A program made the position numbers and the translations under genes. A stretch of 64,000 nt of DNA from Pseudomonas frederiksbergensis (GTDB taxonomy: Bacteria; Pseudomonadota; Gammaproteobacteria; Pseudomonadales; Pseudomonadaceae), in the NCBI RefSeq assembly GCF_001952935.1, contig NZ_CP018319.1:5786001-5850000 (forward strand), written 5' to 3'. The notes below the pieces were generated by a model, which worked only from the letters and a program-made list of their open reading frames with translations, had not been told where the DNA came from and ran no database searches. Within the stretch, counting starts at the first letter, position 1. Each line of letters opens with the position of its first letter. Below are positions 36,545 through 45,776 of this stretch, in pieces.

Positions 36545-37378
36545 ATGAAGCCCGCCGTTGCCAAAGACGCCGACAAAGCCCCGCGCTTCTGGCGCGACGA
36601 TGCCCTGCCCTTCATCGAAGCCCGCTCCATCGCCGACGGCCGCGAGGTCTGCTACACCCGGCATTCTCACGAGCACTTCTCCATCGGTGCGATCACGGCC
36701 GGGTGCAGTACCTACCTCCATGAGCAATCGGAATCTCAGGTCAGTGCCGGCACCGTGGTGCTGATGAATCCTGGTGACGTCCACGCCTGCAATCCACTCG
36801 ATGACCAACCGTGGTCGTACCTGATGCTGTACGTCGAGACACCCTGGCTGACCGATTTGCAGCATCAGCTCGGTTTCAGCCCGGACTTGGCGTTCCGCCG
36901 GTTTTCCACCACTCACATGCGCGACGCCGATCTGTTTGCCGGGCTCAAGGGTTTGTACGACGTGTTGGTCGATGATCAGCACGACATCCTGCGCAAGCAC
37001 AGCGCCGCGGTGGAGTTTTTCACCGATGTACAGCAGCGCCTCAACCCCGGTGATCAGCCTCTGCGCGAGCCCAATTTCAAACTGGAGCGGGCCGCCGAGT
37101 ACATCCGCGACAACTTCACGCAATTGCTCAAGCTCGAAGATATTTGCGCGGCTGCTCAGTTGTCGCCTTCCTACCTCATCCGCGCGTTCAAGCAGCATTA
37201 CGGCATGACGCCCCACGCGTTTGTACTCAACCAGCGAATCCAGTTCGCCCGGGAGCGGTTGCGTCGCGGAAAATTGATTGCCGATGTGGCACTTGAAGCA
37301 GGGTTTGCCGATCAGGCGCACTTTCAACGGGTTTTCAAACAGCATCTGGCGGCGACGCCGGGGCAATACCGGAGTTGA
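36545..37378 (+). CDS. AraC-family transcriptional regulator
   Basis: A 277-residue regulator with an N-terminal cupin sensor domain (RHSHEHFSIGAITAG...GTVVLMNPGDVHACNP) and a C-terminal double helix-turn-helix (LEDICAAAQLSPSYLIRAFKQHYGMTPHAFV, then IADVALEAGFADQAHFQRVFKQ). This architecture often controls an adjacent exporter; the nearest candidate is a LysE-type gene 3.9 kb away, beyond the Fic gene. The ATG at 36545 has GAGG at 9 bases; a second ATG at 36536 has no spacing for a ribosome site. Confidence 0.93.
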   Translation: MKPAVAKDADKAPRFWRDDALPFIEARSIADGREVCYTRHSHEHFSIGAITAGCSTYLHEQSESQVSAGTVVLMNPGDVHACNPLDDQPWSYLMLYVETPWLTDLQHQLGFSPDLAFRRFSTTHMRDADLFAGLKGLYDVLVDDQHDILRKHSAAVEFFTDVQQRLNPGDQPLREPNFKLERAAEYIRDNFTQLLKLEDICAAAQLSPSYLIRAFKQHYGMTPHAFVLNQRIQFARERLRRGKLIADVALEAGFADQAHFQRVFKQHLAATPGQYRS

Positions 37379-37380
37379 CA

Positions 37381-37612
37381 TCAGCCGTCACCAACAAAAG
37401 AACCCACGGCAACTTTCGTATATACATACTGCAATACATCGCCTCGCCAAGGTATTTGGCAGGTCAACCGCCACATTGCTCATCCCACGCCTGCTTAATA
37501 CATATATGGATATATAACCAATACGACAACGCATAGCAGTTCAATTAGCGTAATGGATTAGTTCCCACCAGCCACGGAACTTACCCACTTACTCGAAGAT
37601 GGAACTTCAATC
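37381..37612. other. AT-rich upstream region of the Fic gene
   Basis: The 230 bases before the Fic gene are clearly richer in A and T than the surroundings, with ATATACATAC near 37420 and TACATATATGGATATATAAC around 37498-37517. No gene is seen in it. The composition suits binding by MvaT/H-NS-type silencers, which would fit a recently acquired gene. No hrp box or clear sigma-70 pair was found. Confidence 0.55.
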
Positions 37613-40600
37613 ATGCAATTGCGAGAACAAGCCAACCTGAATTCCGCTGATGAACGTCAACGAACGGCGATTACCGAAGCGCTCACCAATGCCATGGGGG
37701 ATGAGCACATCCACCAGACTTTAGCCTGGCCATGGGATCGACTGGCCGTTACCTGCGTGCCCAACTCCGCTTTCCACGAAGTTCATCACACCAGCGCCAT
37801 TCTTTTGTCTCGAATGGTTCGACAGCCCGACTTCATCAACATCCGCGCCGAACAATTTATCCCCGAACACGCCAGTTTCCATGTTGACCAGGAAGGCCGT
37901 CTCTATTATGTCCTGGAGAACATCAGCGCTATCAGCCGCCCTGGCGAACTAGTAGAACAGGCCACCAACCACTTCTTCGCGCGCGTCGATATCACCTCTT
38001 ATATTTCCGACGTTGCCGAGTTCAAACAGAATCTGGCGTTACTGGCAAAGATGGCCGGGCTCACGGGCGGCTTCATATCTTCCAATGATCGAATTGCCGT
38101 TGGCCAATGGCTGCGTTTTCACAACTTGCCACTGCCCACCGATGAAGAAAGCACCAAAGCGCTGATTGACCTGCTCAACTTCGCCGTTATGCCGGACCTG
38201 CCGGACACGGGTAACTACTGGGAGCTGCTGGACGCTCCAGAGGGTTCGCCCTTCGAGTTAACCCAGAGCAAACGCGCGATCATTCGTGACATCACCGCGC
38301 AATTGACCGACGACGAATTGCCCTTGGCCGAATACTTTGGCGCAGCGCTGGTGTTGGAAAACGCAGGATCGGACAAACAGCCGCAGAGCCTCGAGTACCG
38401 CTTGCAACGGCTGATCAGCGACGCGAGCCTGCTGGATGAAACCGGGCAAAACTACATTGATGCGCTGGGCTGGTTCACCGACGAGTCAGGACCCAAGGCG
38501 TCGAAACAATTTGTCGATCAGTTGCTGATCGCCGCCATGCTGCTGGACCTGGATCCCGAGGTAGACACGGCCAACACGACGTTTGCAGGGTTCAACCTTT
38601 ACTCCTCAGCTCAGGTTCAGCGCCGGCCTAGCGATGTCCGCAACGACCTGGAAGCGCATCTGATTCAGCGCTTCAAGCTCAATGAACTCATCGCCCCGCT
38701 GGTAGCCGAGCTGGCGTTGGCGGGTATGGCACCTGAGTATCTGGTGCGCGAACTCCCTGCGTCGTTGAAGGTCGGAACCCCGGGCTGGGTCATCCTCTGC
38801 CAAGCCGTGGGCCTGGCCGAAAGCATTGTTCCCGGTTGCTCCCACCGCATGACGTACGAACACTTGCTGGGCTTTAGCCCGATCTCGGGGCTCACTCCAC
38901 AACTCAACGATTTGCACGCTATGGCGGGGATTGACCCGGTCGTTACGTGGGCATTGATGAATGGGCTGGTCCAACGCGACGCGGACGGCAACCTGGATCT
39001 TGAAACGATCAATAAAGGTATCAAGGCCTATAACGAGCATGTCGAGACACTGTCTACCGCGCTTAACGCGATCAACAAACCAATCCCCCGGCGCAAAGCC
39101 CTGGCATTGAAAGAGCTGAAAGCGTACGTACCGGCCTGCGACCCTCATGAACAACTGGTCAAACACCGGGGCTCCCGAGGCGGTGGCGGACGCAAAGTGT
39201 CGATATTGGACTTGTACATGAGCGACCAACTTCACACGCAAGACTGGGACCGTCTTAGGGGTCGCGGCATTTATGAGGAATTTCCCCGGCTCAAGACTCT
39301 GTACCCGGTTGCCGAGCTATATGAAACAGCCGTGCACAATCACTACAACAATCTGATCGCCGGCCTGTCGACCACGATTCGCTATGTGTTTTCACAGATG
39401 GAGAAATCCGACAAAAGATTTATCGAACATGGGCGATTGGCTATCTACCGCCTGGAAGCCTACAAACAGCGTCTAGGCACAGGACCAATACCCGAGGCGA
39501 CACGGGAGCGAACGGGCCGTTACGGCGTGATTATTTGTGCGGAATATCAAGGCACGCTGGTTCGCTGCTTCGAGCTGTTCCCGTTGCGCTCTGAATGCCG
39601 GAGCACGCCGGAACTCAGGGAGGAAGTTGGTAAATACCTGTTTGCCTATGAACAAGATGGCACACGGAGCCGCTTCGTCGAAGACAACGGCCTTCTGGAT
39701 GCGCCACTGGATCTGGATGCGTACTTCAACAATGCTGTGCCGCGCAATGATGCAGTGTCTAAGGTATTCGTGCGCAAGATAGGTGAGTTCGACAGTGCAT
39801 CGCACCCGACCCACTCCAATGAACCGATGGCTTACTTCAACGCCGAGCGCATAAAAGCCATCAGCGACCTGATTGCTCAAGAGCATCCCTTCCTGACCGA
39901 AAATGAACTGGCGGACATGGGCCGTGACAGCACGGAACAAGAACTGGCGGCAGAAAAGTTCGAGGCAATCTTTAACACACTGCTCAATCTGATCATTCCG
40001 TTCAAAGAATGCATCGAAAGCCTGTCCTCGAATGTTCCGGCCAGGCAACGCGACGCGATCGCCAGTTGCGTGATGGACGCAGCCGCTATTGCCTTCGTCT
40101 TTGCCAGCGTGCCCGCACAGGTAGGCAGGGCCATTGGAAAGAGCGCATCCCTGGCCACAAAGTTGTTATCCGCATCCAGAATTGGCGCCCGCACTGTCGT
40201 GTCCCTGTTGAACCCGCTGGACGGAGTGCCGACCCTGCTCAAGGGCGGTGTAAAACTGATTGGCCGAGGCGCAATAAAACTCGCCGGCCATACTGCCGAT
40301 GCGGCGCATATCGTCAGGACGCAGCTGCATCGCCTGACAGGCGCCCACTCCTACAACCTGCTGCGCGCCATCGACCACACCGATGGGGCCGCGCGGATCC
40401 GCATGAGCCTCGACACCGTAGCGCATGCGCGGGCACTGTTCAGAAGCGATGGGCTCGAAACCGCTGAACATGTGCTCAAGCACCTGCAAGCCAATGATGC
40501 AAAGTTGCCCAGCAACGTTTCCCAAACGGAGCTCCAGCATTTATTTGAAGGTTCGTTGACCGGCCTCGCACGCCAGTCTGCCCCCGCTCAATCGCTGAAA

Positions 40601-41278
40601 AATGTCCTGGGTTCGGACGTTGTCGATTCGTTGATACGCCAGCAAGCGCAAAAGTTTTCCCTGGATAACCTGCGACAGTTCAAGGATCACACGACGCTGC
40701 CGGAGCTGTTCAACGACCTTCTGGAGGTGGAGTACAAAAACCTGACGGCGATGAATCAACATCAAAAAACATTGCTCGCGTCAGACCTTGGCAATGCACC
40801 TTACAGCGGCTTTCTCGACGATGTGTCCTTTAACCCGGACCGCTTGACCGACAACGCTGATCGAGCCGCCGCCTGGATTCTCAAAGCGTCGAGCTCTCGA
40901 AACGAAGTCGATAACATCAGGACCTTGCTTCGCGAGTTCAGCGGTAATGGCAAGTCCCTGACCGACCCCGCCGTTTACAAAGAACTGCATCGGCGTCTGG
41001 TGCCCCAAGCGACAGATGCCTTGCGCAGCCCTACGGCTCAAGCGCGTTACCCGTCCAACGTTTCGGGCGCAGCGATGCTGGAACAACACTTGGCAGCCCT
41101 GGATTCGGCTCATGAGCATTTCGGCAAACAAATGCTGGGGGCATTCCTGGGCTACCACAGCTTTGTCGACGGAAATGGCCGTACGGCGCGCGCCATCTAT
41201 GCCATCACGGAACTGCGAGCCAATCGGTTCAACGCCCTGCCGCTACCGGTAGAAAATGCGCTGAGCGGTCTGGGTTGA
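37613..41278 (+). CDS. Large Fic-domain protein, candidate secreted toxin or effector
   Basis: A 1221-residue protein ending in a perfect Fic active-site motif, HSFVDGNGRTAR, at residues 1182-1193 (bases 41156-41191). Fic enzymes transfer AMP or other phosphate-linked groups to target proteins. The catalytic His1182, the phosphate-binding DGNGR and the final Arg are all present, so activity is expected. The preceding roughly 1080 residues have no signal peptide. Residues 815-890 hold an amphipathic Ala/Gly/Lys stretch with LLNPLDGVPTLLKG, resembling the translocation region of dermonecrotic-toxin-like Pseudomonas proteins (recall, not alignment). No (S/T)xxxE(G/N) inhibitory motif and no small antitoxin gene were seen. 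Ribosome site GGAA at 9 bases. Confidence 0.88.
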   Translation: MQLREQANLNSADERQRTAITEALTNAMGDEHIHQTLAWPWDRLAVTCVPNSAFHEVHHTSAILLSRMVRQPDFINIRAEQFIPEHASFHVDQEGRLYYVLENISAISRPGELVEQATNHFFARVDITSYISDVAEFKQNLALLAKMAGLTGGFISSNDRIAVGQWLRFHNLPLPTDEESTKALIDLLNFAVMPDLPDTGNYWELLDAPEGSPFELTQSKRAIIRDITAQLTDDELPLAEYFGAALVLENAGSDKQPQSLEYRLQRLISDASLLDETGQNYIDALGWFTDESGPKASKQFVDQLLIAAMLLDLDPEVDTANTTFAGFNLYSSAQVQRRPSDVRNDLEAHLIQRFKLNELIAPLVAELALAGMAPEYLVRELPASLKVGTPGWVILCQAVGLAESIVPGCSHRMTYEHLLGFSPISGLTPQLNDLHAMAGIDPVVTWALMNGLVQRDADGNLDLETINKGIKAYNEHVETLSTALNAINKPIPRRKALALKELKAYVPACDPHEQLVKHRGSRGGGGRKVSILDLYMSDQLHTQDWDRLRGRGIYEEFPRLKTLYPVAELYETAVHNHYNNLIAGLSTTIRYVFSQMEKSDKRFIEHGRLAIYRLEAYKQRLGTGPIPEATRERTGRYGVIICAEYQGTLVRCFELFPLRSECRSTPELREEVGKYLFAYEQDGTRSRFVEDNGLLDAPLDLDAYFNNAVPRNDAVSKVFVRKIGEFDSASHPTHSNEPMAYFNAERIKAISDLIAQEHPFLTENELADMGRDSTEQELAAEKFEAIFNTLLNLIIPFKECIESLSSNVPARQRDAIASCVMDAAAIAFVFASVPAQVGRAIGKSASLATKLLSASRIGARTVVSLLNPLDGVPTLLKGGVKLIGRGAIKLAGHTADAAHIVRTQLHRLTGAHSYNLLRAIDHTDGAARIRMSLDTVAHARALFRSDGLETAEHVLKHLQANDAKLPSNVSQTELQHLFEGSLTGLARQSAPAQSLKNVLGSDVVDSLIRQQAQKFSLDNLRQFKDHTTLPELFNDLLEVEYKNLTAMNQHQKTLLASDLGNAPYSGFLDDVSFNPDRLTDNADRAAAWILKASSSRNEVDNIRTLLREFSGNGKSLTDPAVYKELHRRLVPQATDALRSPTAQARYPSNVSGAAMLEQHLAALDSAHEHFGKQMLGAFLGYHSFVDGNGRTARAIYAITELRANRFNALPLPVENALSGLG

Positions 41279-41288
41279 TGGGCAACGC

Positions 41289-41879
41289 TTAAGCCCGGAT
41301 CAAATATCCCGCGCATACCACCAAGAGCAACGCCATGCTTCGGTTAAACAACCGCATGCCTTTGGCGTTGCTCAAATACCCGCGCAAAAACGTCCCGGCG
41401 TAGACCCAACAGCCGACCGACAGGTAGCAAATCACCAGATACACCGCCGCAAACTGCCAGACCAGTCGCGCCTCGCCATCTGCCACAAAAGCGCCCATGC
41501 CGGCCACACAGGCCAGCCAGGCTTTCGGATTGAGCCATTGCATGACGGCGCCATACAGCATCGAGGGTGTCCGGCCCGATTCCTTCGCATCCAGATCTCC
41601 CTTGTCGGCAGCCAACTTGAAGGCCATGTACAACAGGAACGCCACGCCCGCCCATTGCACCCCCTGCGTCAGCGCTGGCCAGCGCTGCAACACTTCGTGC
41701 AGCCCTAATCCCATCAACACCAACAACACGACGAAACCCAGCGTCGCCCCGGCGACATGCCGTTGACTGGCGCGAAAACCAAACTGCGCGCCGCAACTCA
41801 ATGCCACGATGTTCACCGGCCCTGGCGTTATCGAGGCCACCAGGGCAAATGCCGCCATCGAGATAATCAGACTCATCAC
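41289..41879 (-). CDS. LysE/RhtB-family amino-acid exporter
   Basis: A 196-residue membrane protein with about six helices, of the LysE/RhtB translocator family. It begins with ALVASITPGPVNIVALSCGAQFGFRAS, the conserved PGP loop and G-rich first helix of the family. QWLNPKAWLACV is the second diagnostic segment. Such proteins export amino acids or related small molecules. It converges on the Fic gene with 10 bases between. Substrate unknown. Confidence 0.93.
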   Translation of the reverse strand: MMSLIISMAAFALVASITPGPVNIVALSCGAQFGFRASQRHVAGATLGFVVLLVLMGLGLHEVLQRWPALTQGVQWAGVAFLLYMAFKLAADKGDLDAKESGRTPSMLYGAVMQWLNPKAWLACVAGMGAFVADGEARLVWQFAAVYLVICYLSVGCWVYAGTFLRGYLSNAKGMRLFNRSMALLLVVCAGYLIRA

Positions 41880-42135
41880 AGACCTTCTTCAATTCAGTTG
41901 AACAAGGCCTCAAGGTAAAGAGCCACCTGAGGGCTGTATTGAACAAAACGCCCCTCCAGTTGGCCCTGTGCTGCAATTGCCTGCGGATGAACTACGCTGC
42001 CAAAACAACCCCGCAGATTGAAGAAGCGGTGCGCAAAGCCAGTGCGGCAGCGATCAAACCACTGGCGCATACCGACTGACCTTTCTTCGGCGTCCGGCGT
42101 CCATATGCTAACCGCTACCACCCGGAATACGCTCC

Positions 42136-43713
42136 GTGAGAATCAGACAGCCCCTGCTTGCTCTTCTGTTACTCGCCTCGCTGTTGGGTGGCTGTACGAC
42201 CCTCAATGTCCCTCGAGAACCCAGTCAGGCCCTGCCGGCAACCCATTCGGCATTCGGCCGTTCGATTCAGGCGCAGGCAGTCCCCCATCAGGGCCGATCG
42301 GGCTTTCGCTTGCTCTCCGACAGCGCCGAGGCTTTCACTGCCCGCGCCGAACTGATTCGCAATGCCCAAAGCAGCCTGGATTTGCAGTATTACATCGTCC
42401 ACGACGGCATCAGCACGCGGGTACTGGTGAGCGAACTGCTCGACGCCGCCGACCGCGGAGTACGGGTGCGGATCCTGCTCGACGACACCACCAGCGATGA
42501 TCTGGACTGGATCATCGCGACCCTCGCCGTCCATCCGAAGATTCAAATCCGCGTGTTCAATCCGCTGCACCTGGGCCGCAGCACCGTCGTGACACGGACG
42601 ATGGGCCGGTTGCTCAACCTGTCGCAGCAACACCGGCGCATGCACAACAAACTGTGGGTAGCCGACAACAGCGCGGCCATTGTTGGCGGGCGCAACCTGG
42701 GGGACGAGTATTTCGATGCCGAGCCTAACCGCAATTTCACCGACATCGATTTGCTCGGCATCGGCCCGGTCGCCGAACAGTTGGGGCATAGCTTCGACCA
42801 GTACTGGAACAGCGCCCTGAGCAAGCCGATCGATCAATTCATCTCGAGTAAACCGACAGCCCGAGACCTGGAAAACACCCGGACCCGGCTGAATGAGTCC
42901 CTGGAGGAAACGCGCAAAGAGAATCACGCGCTGTATCAGCAGTTGAAGACCTACACCACTCACCCGCGTCTGGACGTCTGGCGCCGGGAGCTGGTCTGGG
43001 CATGGAACCAGGCGCTGTGGGACGCACCGAGCAAGGTGCTGTCCAAGGGCGAGCCAGACCCGCACCTGTTGCTGGCCACCCAGTTGGCGCCCGAGCTGAA
43101 TGGCGTCAGCAAGGAACTGATCATGGTCTCGGCCTACATCGTGCCCGGCCAACCGGGGCTGGTGTACCTGACGGATCGCGCCGATGCCGGCGTGTCGATC
43201 AGCTTGCTGACCAACTCACTGGAAGCCACGGATGTACCGGCGACCCACGGTGGTTACGCGCCTTATCGCAAAACCTTGCTGGAGCATGGCGTGCAGCTGT
43301 TCGAATTACGCCGTCAGCCCGACGACAATGGCAACGGTGGCAGTGGGCCGCGCCCGTTCAACAAGGGGTCTTCATCCAATAGCTCCGACTCCAGCCTGCA
43401 CAGCAAGACAATGATTTTCGACCAGCAGAAAGCCTTTATCGGCTCGTTCAATTTCGACTCGCGCTCGTTACTGTGGAACACCGAAGTCGGGGTGTTGGTG
43501 GACAACCCGGAACTGGCCAGACGGGTTCGCGCACTGGCGCTGGAGGGTATGGCGCCAGCGCTCAGCTATCAGGTCCGGCTGGAAAAGGGTCAGATCGTCT
43601 GGGTCACCGAAGATGACGGCAAACAGCACACATTGACCAAGGAACCGGGGAGTTGGTGGCGACACTTCAACTCATGGTTCACCAGCATGATCGGCCTGGA
43701 GAAGTTGCTATAG
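42136..43713 (+). CDS. Phospholipase D-family lipoprotein (ClsC/YmdC-like)
   Basis: A 525-residue lipoprotein with lipobox LLGGCTT near residue 20 and two HKD motifs: HNKLWVAD from His170, followed by GGRN, and HSKTMIFD from His422, followed by GSFN. This layout matches the ClsC/YmdC group, which makes cardiolipin or transfers phosphatidyl groups at the envelope. The start codon is GTG. The 256-base gap before it holds no convincing gene; a 30-codon ATG frame at 41987-42079 was set aside. Confidence 0.92.
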   Translation: MRIRQPLLALLLLASLLGGCTTLNVPREPSQALPATHSAFGRSIQAQAVPHQGRSGFRLLSDSAEAFTARAELIRNAQSSLDLQYYIVHDGISTRVLVSELLDAADRGVRVRILLDDTTSDDLDWIIATLAVHPKIQIRVFNPLHLGRSTVVTRTMGRLLNLSQQHRRMHNKLWVADNSAAIVGGRNLGDEYFDAEPNRNFTDIDLLGIGPVAEQLGHSFDQYWNSALSKPIDQFISSKPTARDLENTRTRLNESLEETRKENHALYQQLKTYTTHPRLDVWRRELVWAWNQALWDAPSKVLSKGEPDPHLLLATQLAPELNGVSKELIMVSAYIVPGQPGLVYLTDRADAGVSISLLTNSLEATDVPATHGGYAPYRKTLLEHGVQLFELRRQPDDNGNGGSGPRPFNKGSSSNSSDSSLHSKTMIFDQQKAFIGSFNFDSRSLLWNTEVGVLVDNPELARRVRALALEGMAPALSYQVRLEKGQIVWVTEDDGKQHTLTKEPGSWWRHFNSWFTSMIGLEKLL

Positions 43714-43844
43714 CTTGAATTGGTTCTTTACGGGACTCGGAAAACACACCGCACCTGGACTGTTCAGCCGGTGCGAAACGACGGCTGGAATTCTCTGTCG
43801 ATTTTCCGGTGGAGGCGCTGGGCGACGCAGCTTATGCTCAGCCC

Positions 43845-44927
43845 ATGAACCTACAAAACACTTTGCTTCCGCCCCACGCCGAGATGGTTCGCGCCATGCT
43901 CGAACGAGACACCGCCTATGAGGGGGTGTTCTTTACCGCGGTCAAAACCACCGGCATCTTCTGTCGCCCCAGTTGCACGGCGCGCAAGCCGAAACCGGAG
44001 AACGTCGAGTTCTTCGCCCATGCCGATGAATGCATGTCGGCCGGCTACCGCGCCTGTCTGCGTTGCAAACCACTGGACGCGGCGGCCTTTGCACCGGACT
44101 GGGTACAGCAGCTGCTCAAATCGGTGGATGCCGACCCCGAGCAGCGCTGGACCGATGCCCAGTTGCTGGCCGAAGGCATCGAACCACTGAAACTGCGCCG
44201 CTGGTTCAAGCAGCATTTCGGCATGACCTTTCACGCCTGGCTGCGCACCCGACGCCTCGGTATGGCGTTAGGCGGGATCAAACAGGGCGAATCCATCGAC
44301 AACGCCGCGTTCGATTCGGGCTACGAGTCTCTGAGCGGGTTTCGCGATGCGTTTCAAAAGTCCTTCAACATCACGCCCGGCCGCGCCGGCAACAGCGAAC
44401 CACTGCTGTTCACGCGCCTGACCACACCGCTGGGGCCGATGATCGCCATGGCCGAGCGCCGCGGGCTGGTGCTGCTGGAGTTTCTTGATCGACCAGCGCT
44501 GACCAAGGAAGTCGAAGAACTGCAGAATCGATACGGCTACGCGGTTGCGCCAGGACATAACGCGCATTTGCAGCAGATTGAAGCCGAACTGACCGAGTAT
44601 TTCGCCGGAAAACTCACTGACTTCAACGTTCCACTACACTTGCCTGGCAGCGATTTCGCCCGACAGGTCTGGGCCGAACTGGCGAAGATCCCGTACGGCC
44701 AGACCAGCACCTACGGCGCCATTGCGGCGTTATTGGGCAAGCCCGGCGCCAGTCGCGCCGTGGGCCTGGCCAACGGGCATAACCGTCTCTCGATTGTTGT
44801 GCCCTGTCACCGGGTGATCGGCGCTGACGGCTCGCTGACCGGCTATGGTGGAGGACAACCGCGTAAGGCGTTCCTGCTCAGGCTGGAAAAAGCAGCGGTG
44901 CAGATCACGCAACAACTCGCATTCTGA
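43845..44927 (+). CDS. ada: Bifunctional Ada: adaptive-response activator and O6-methylguanine-DNA methyltransferase
   Basis: A 360-residue protein with the three Ada parts in order. The N-terminal zinc domain has Cys40 and Cys44 in FCRPSC and a second pair in ACLRC. An AraC-like helix-turn-helix spans about residues 100-185. The C-terminal alkyltransferase has acceptor Cys321 in PCHRVIG. It repairs methylated DNA suicidally and, once methylated on the N-terminal cysteine, activates the adaptive response. ATG 43845 gives the usual start; a GTG at 43809 is possible. It heads the ada, PEP-mutase-like, alkA-like run. Confidence 0.94.
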   Translation: MNLQNTLLPPHAEMVRAMLERDTAYEGVFFTAVKTTGIFCRPSCTARKPKPENVEFFAHADECMSAGYRACLRCKPLDAAAFAPDWVQQLLKSVDADPEQRWTDAQLLAEGIEPLKLRRWFKQHFGMTFHAWLRTRRLGMALGGIKQGESIDNAAFDSGYESLSGFRDAFQKSFNITPGRAGNSEPLLFTRLTTPLGPMIAMAERRGLVLLEFLDRPALTKEVEELQNRYGYAVAPGHNAHLQQIEAELTEYFAGKLTDFNVPLHLPGSDFARQVWAELAKIPYGQTSTYGAIAALLGKPGASRAVGLANGHNRLSIVVPCHRVIGADGSLTGYGGGQPRKAFLLRLEKAAVQITQQLAF

Positions 44928-44969
44928 TTACTTTCCGGGTTTCTCAAAAAGTCATAAGGAAGGACATTG

Positions 44970-45773
44970 ATGGACACGCTATTTCACCAACTGCACCACG
45001 ACGGCTTGCTGATCCTCACCAATGTTGCCGATGCCGCCGGGGCGCACATCGTGGAGCAACTGGGTTGTAAAGCCGTCGCCACCAGCAGCGCGGCAGTCGC
45101 CTGGGCCCACGGTTATCCGGACGGTAACGCCCTGCCCCTCGATCGTCTGGTATCGACAGTCGAGTCCATCGCCCGGGTGATCTCGGTGCCGTTGACCGTG
45201 GACATCGAGGCCGGTTATTCCGATGACCTGACGCGGGTGGCCGAAGTCATTGAGGCGGTAATTGCCGCCGGGGCGGTCGGGATCAATATCGAGGACGGCG
45301 CTTCCCCGCCCGAACTGTTGGTACGCAAAATCGAAATCGCTCGGCAGGTTGCTAAGCGCCATAACGTGAAGCTGTTCATCAACGCCCGAACCGATGTGTA
45401 CCTCAAGAGCCTGGTGCCCGCCGAAGATCGCGTGGCCGAGACGCTCAAGCGCGCCGCGTTGTATCAGGCGGCCGGGGCCGATGGTTTGTTCGCGGCTGGC
45501 GTCACGGCCGAGTACGAAATCGCCGCGCTGTGCCAGGGCACTCGGTTGCCGTTGAACGTGCTCGGGCTCCCCGGCTTGCCTTCGCCTGAAGAACTGAAGG
45601 CCCTCGGCGTACGCCGTTTGAGCGCGGGGTCACGCATCGCCGAGTTTCTGTATGGCGCCATGAGTGCACTGGCCAAGAGCTTTCTGGAAACGGGGACACT
45701 CGACAGCCGTGAGCTGAAGGCCTTCACCTATGGCGAAGTGAATGCCCTGCTGGCGTCCTCCGGGAAAGCCTGA
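44970..45773 (+). CDS. Isocitrate lyase/PEP mutase-family protein
   Basis: A 267-residue TIM-barrel protein of the PEP mutase/isocitrate lyase superfamily. The segments VDIEAGYSDD (magnesium-binding Asp and Glu) and VGINIEDGASPPELL are conserved, as is LFINARTDVYL. The key KxCG-type nucleophile loop of true lyases is not evident, as in the many uncharacterised members. AGGAAGGA precedes the ATG. It lies between ada and the glycosylase gene, 3 bases from the latter, so it is probably in the alkylation-response operon; a repair role is not established. Confidence 0.9.
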   Translation: MDTLFHQLHHDGLLILTNVADAAGAHIVEQLGCKAVATSSAAVAWAHGYPDGNALPLDRLVSTVESIARVISVPLTVDIEAGYSDDLTRVAEVIEAVIAAGAVGINIEDGASPPELLVRKIEIARQVAKRHNVKLFINARTDVYLKSLVPAEDRVAETLKRAALYQAAGADGLFAAGVTAEYEIAALCQGTRLPLNVLGLPGLPSPEELKALGVRRLSAGSRIAEFLYGAMSALAKSFLETGTLDSRELKAFTYGEVNALLASSGKA

Positions 45774-45776
45774 CCC

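Noticed and set aside
37570..37600. Possible hrp box (GGAAC...CCAC) before the Fic gene
   Set aside because: GGAAC and CCAC occur but only a few bases apart; the T3SS hrp box needs about 15-16 bases between the halves.
41987..42079. A 30-codon ATG frame in the gap before the PLD lipoprotein gene
   Set aside because: Short, no ribosome site, no recognised homology; may be a relic but cannot be supported.
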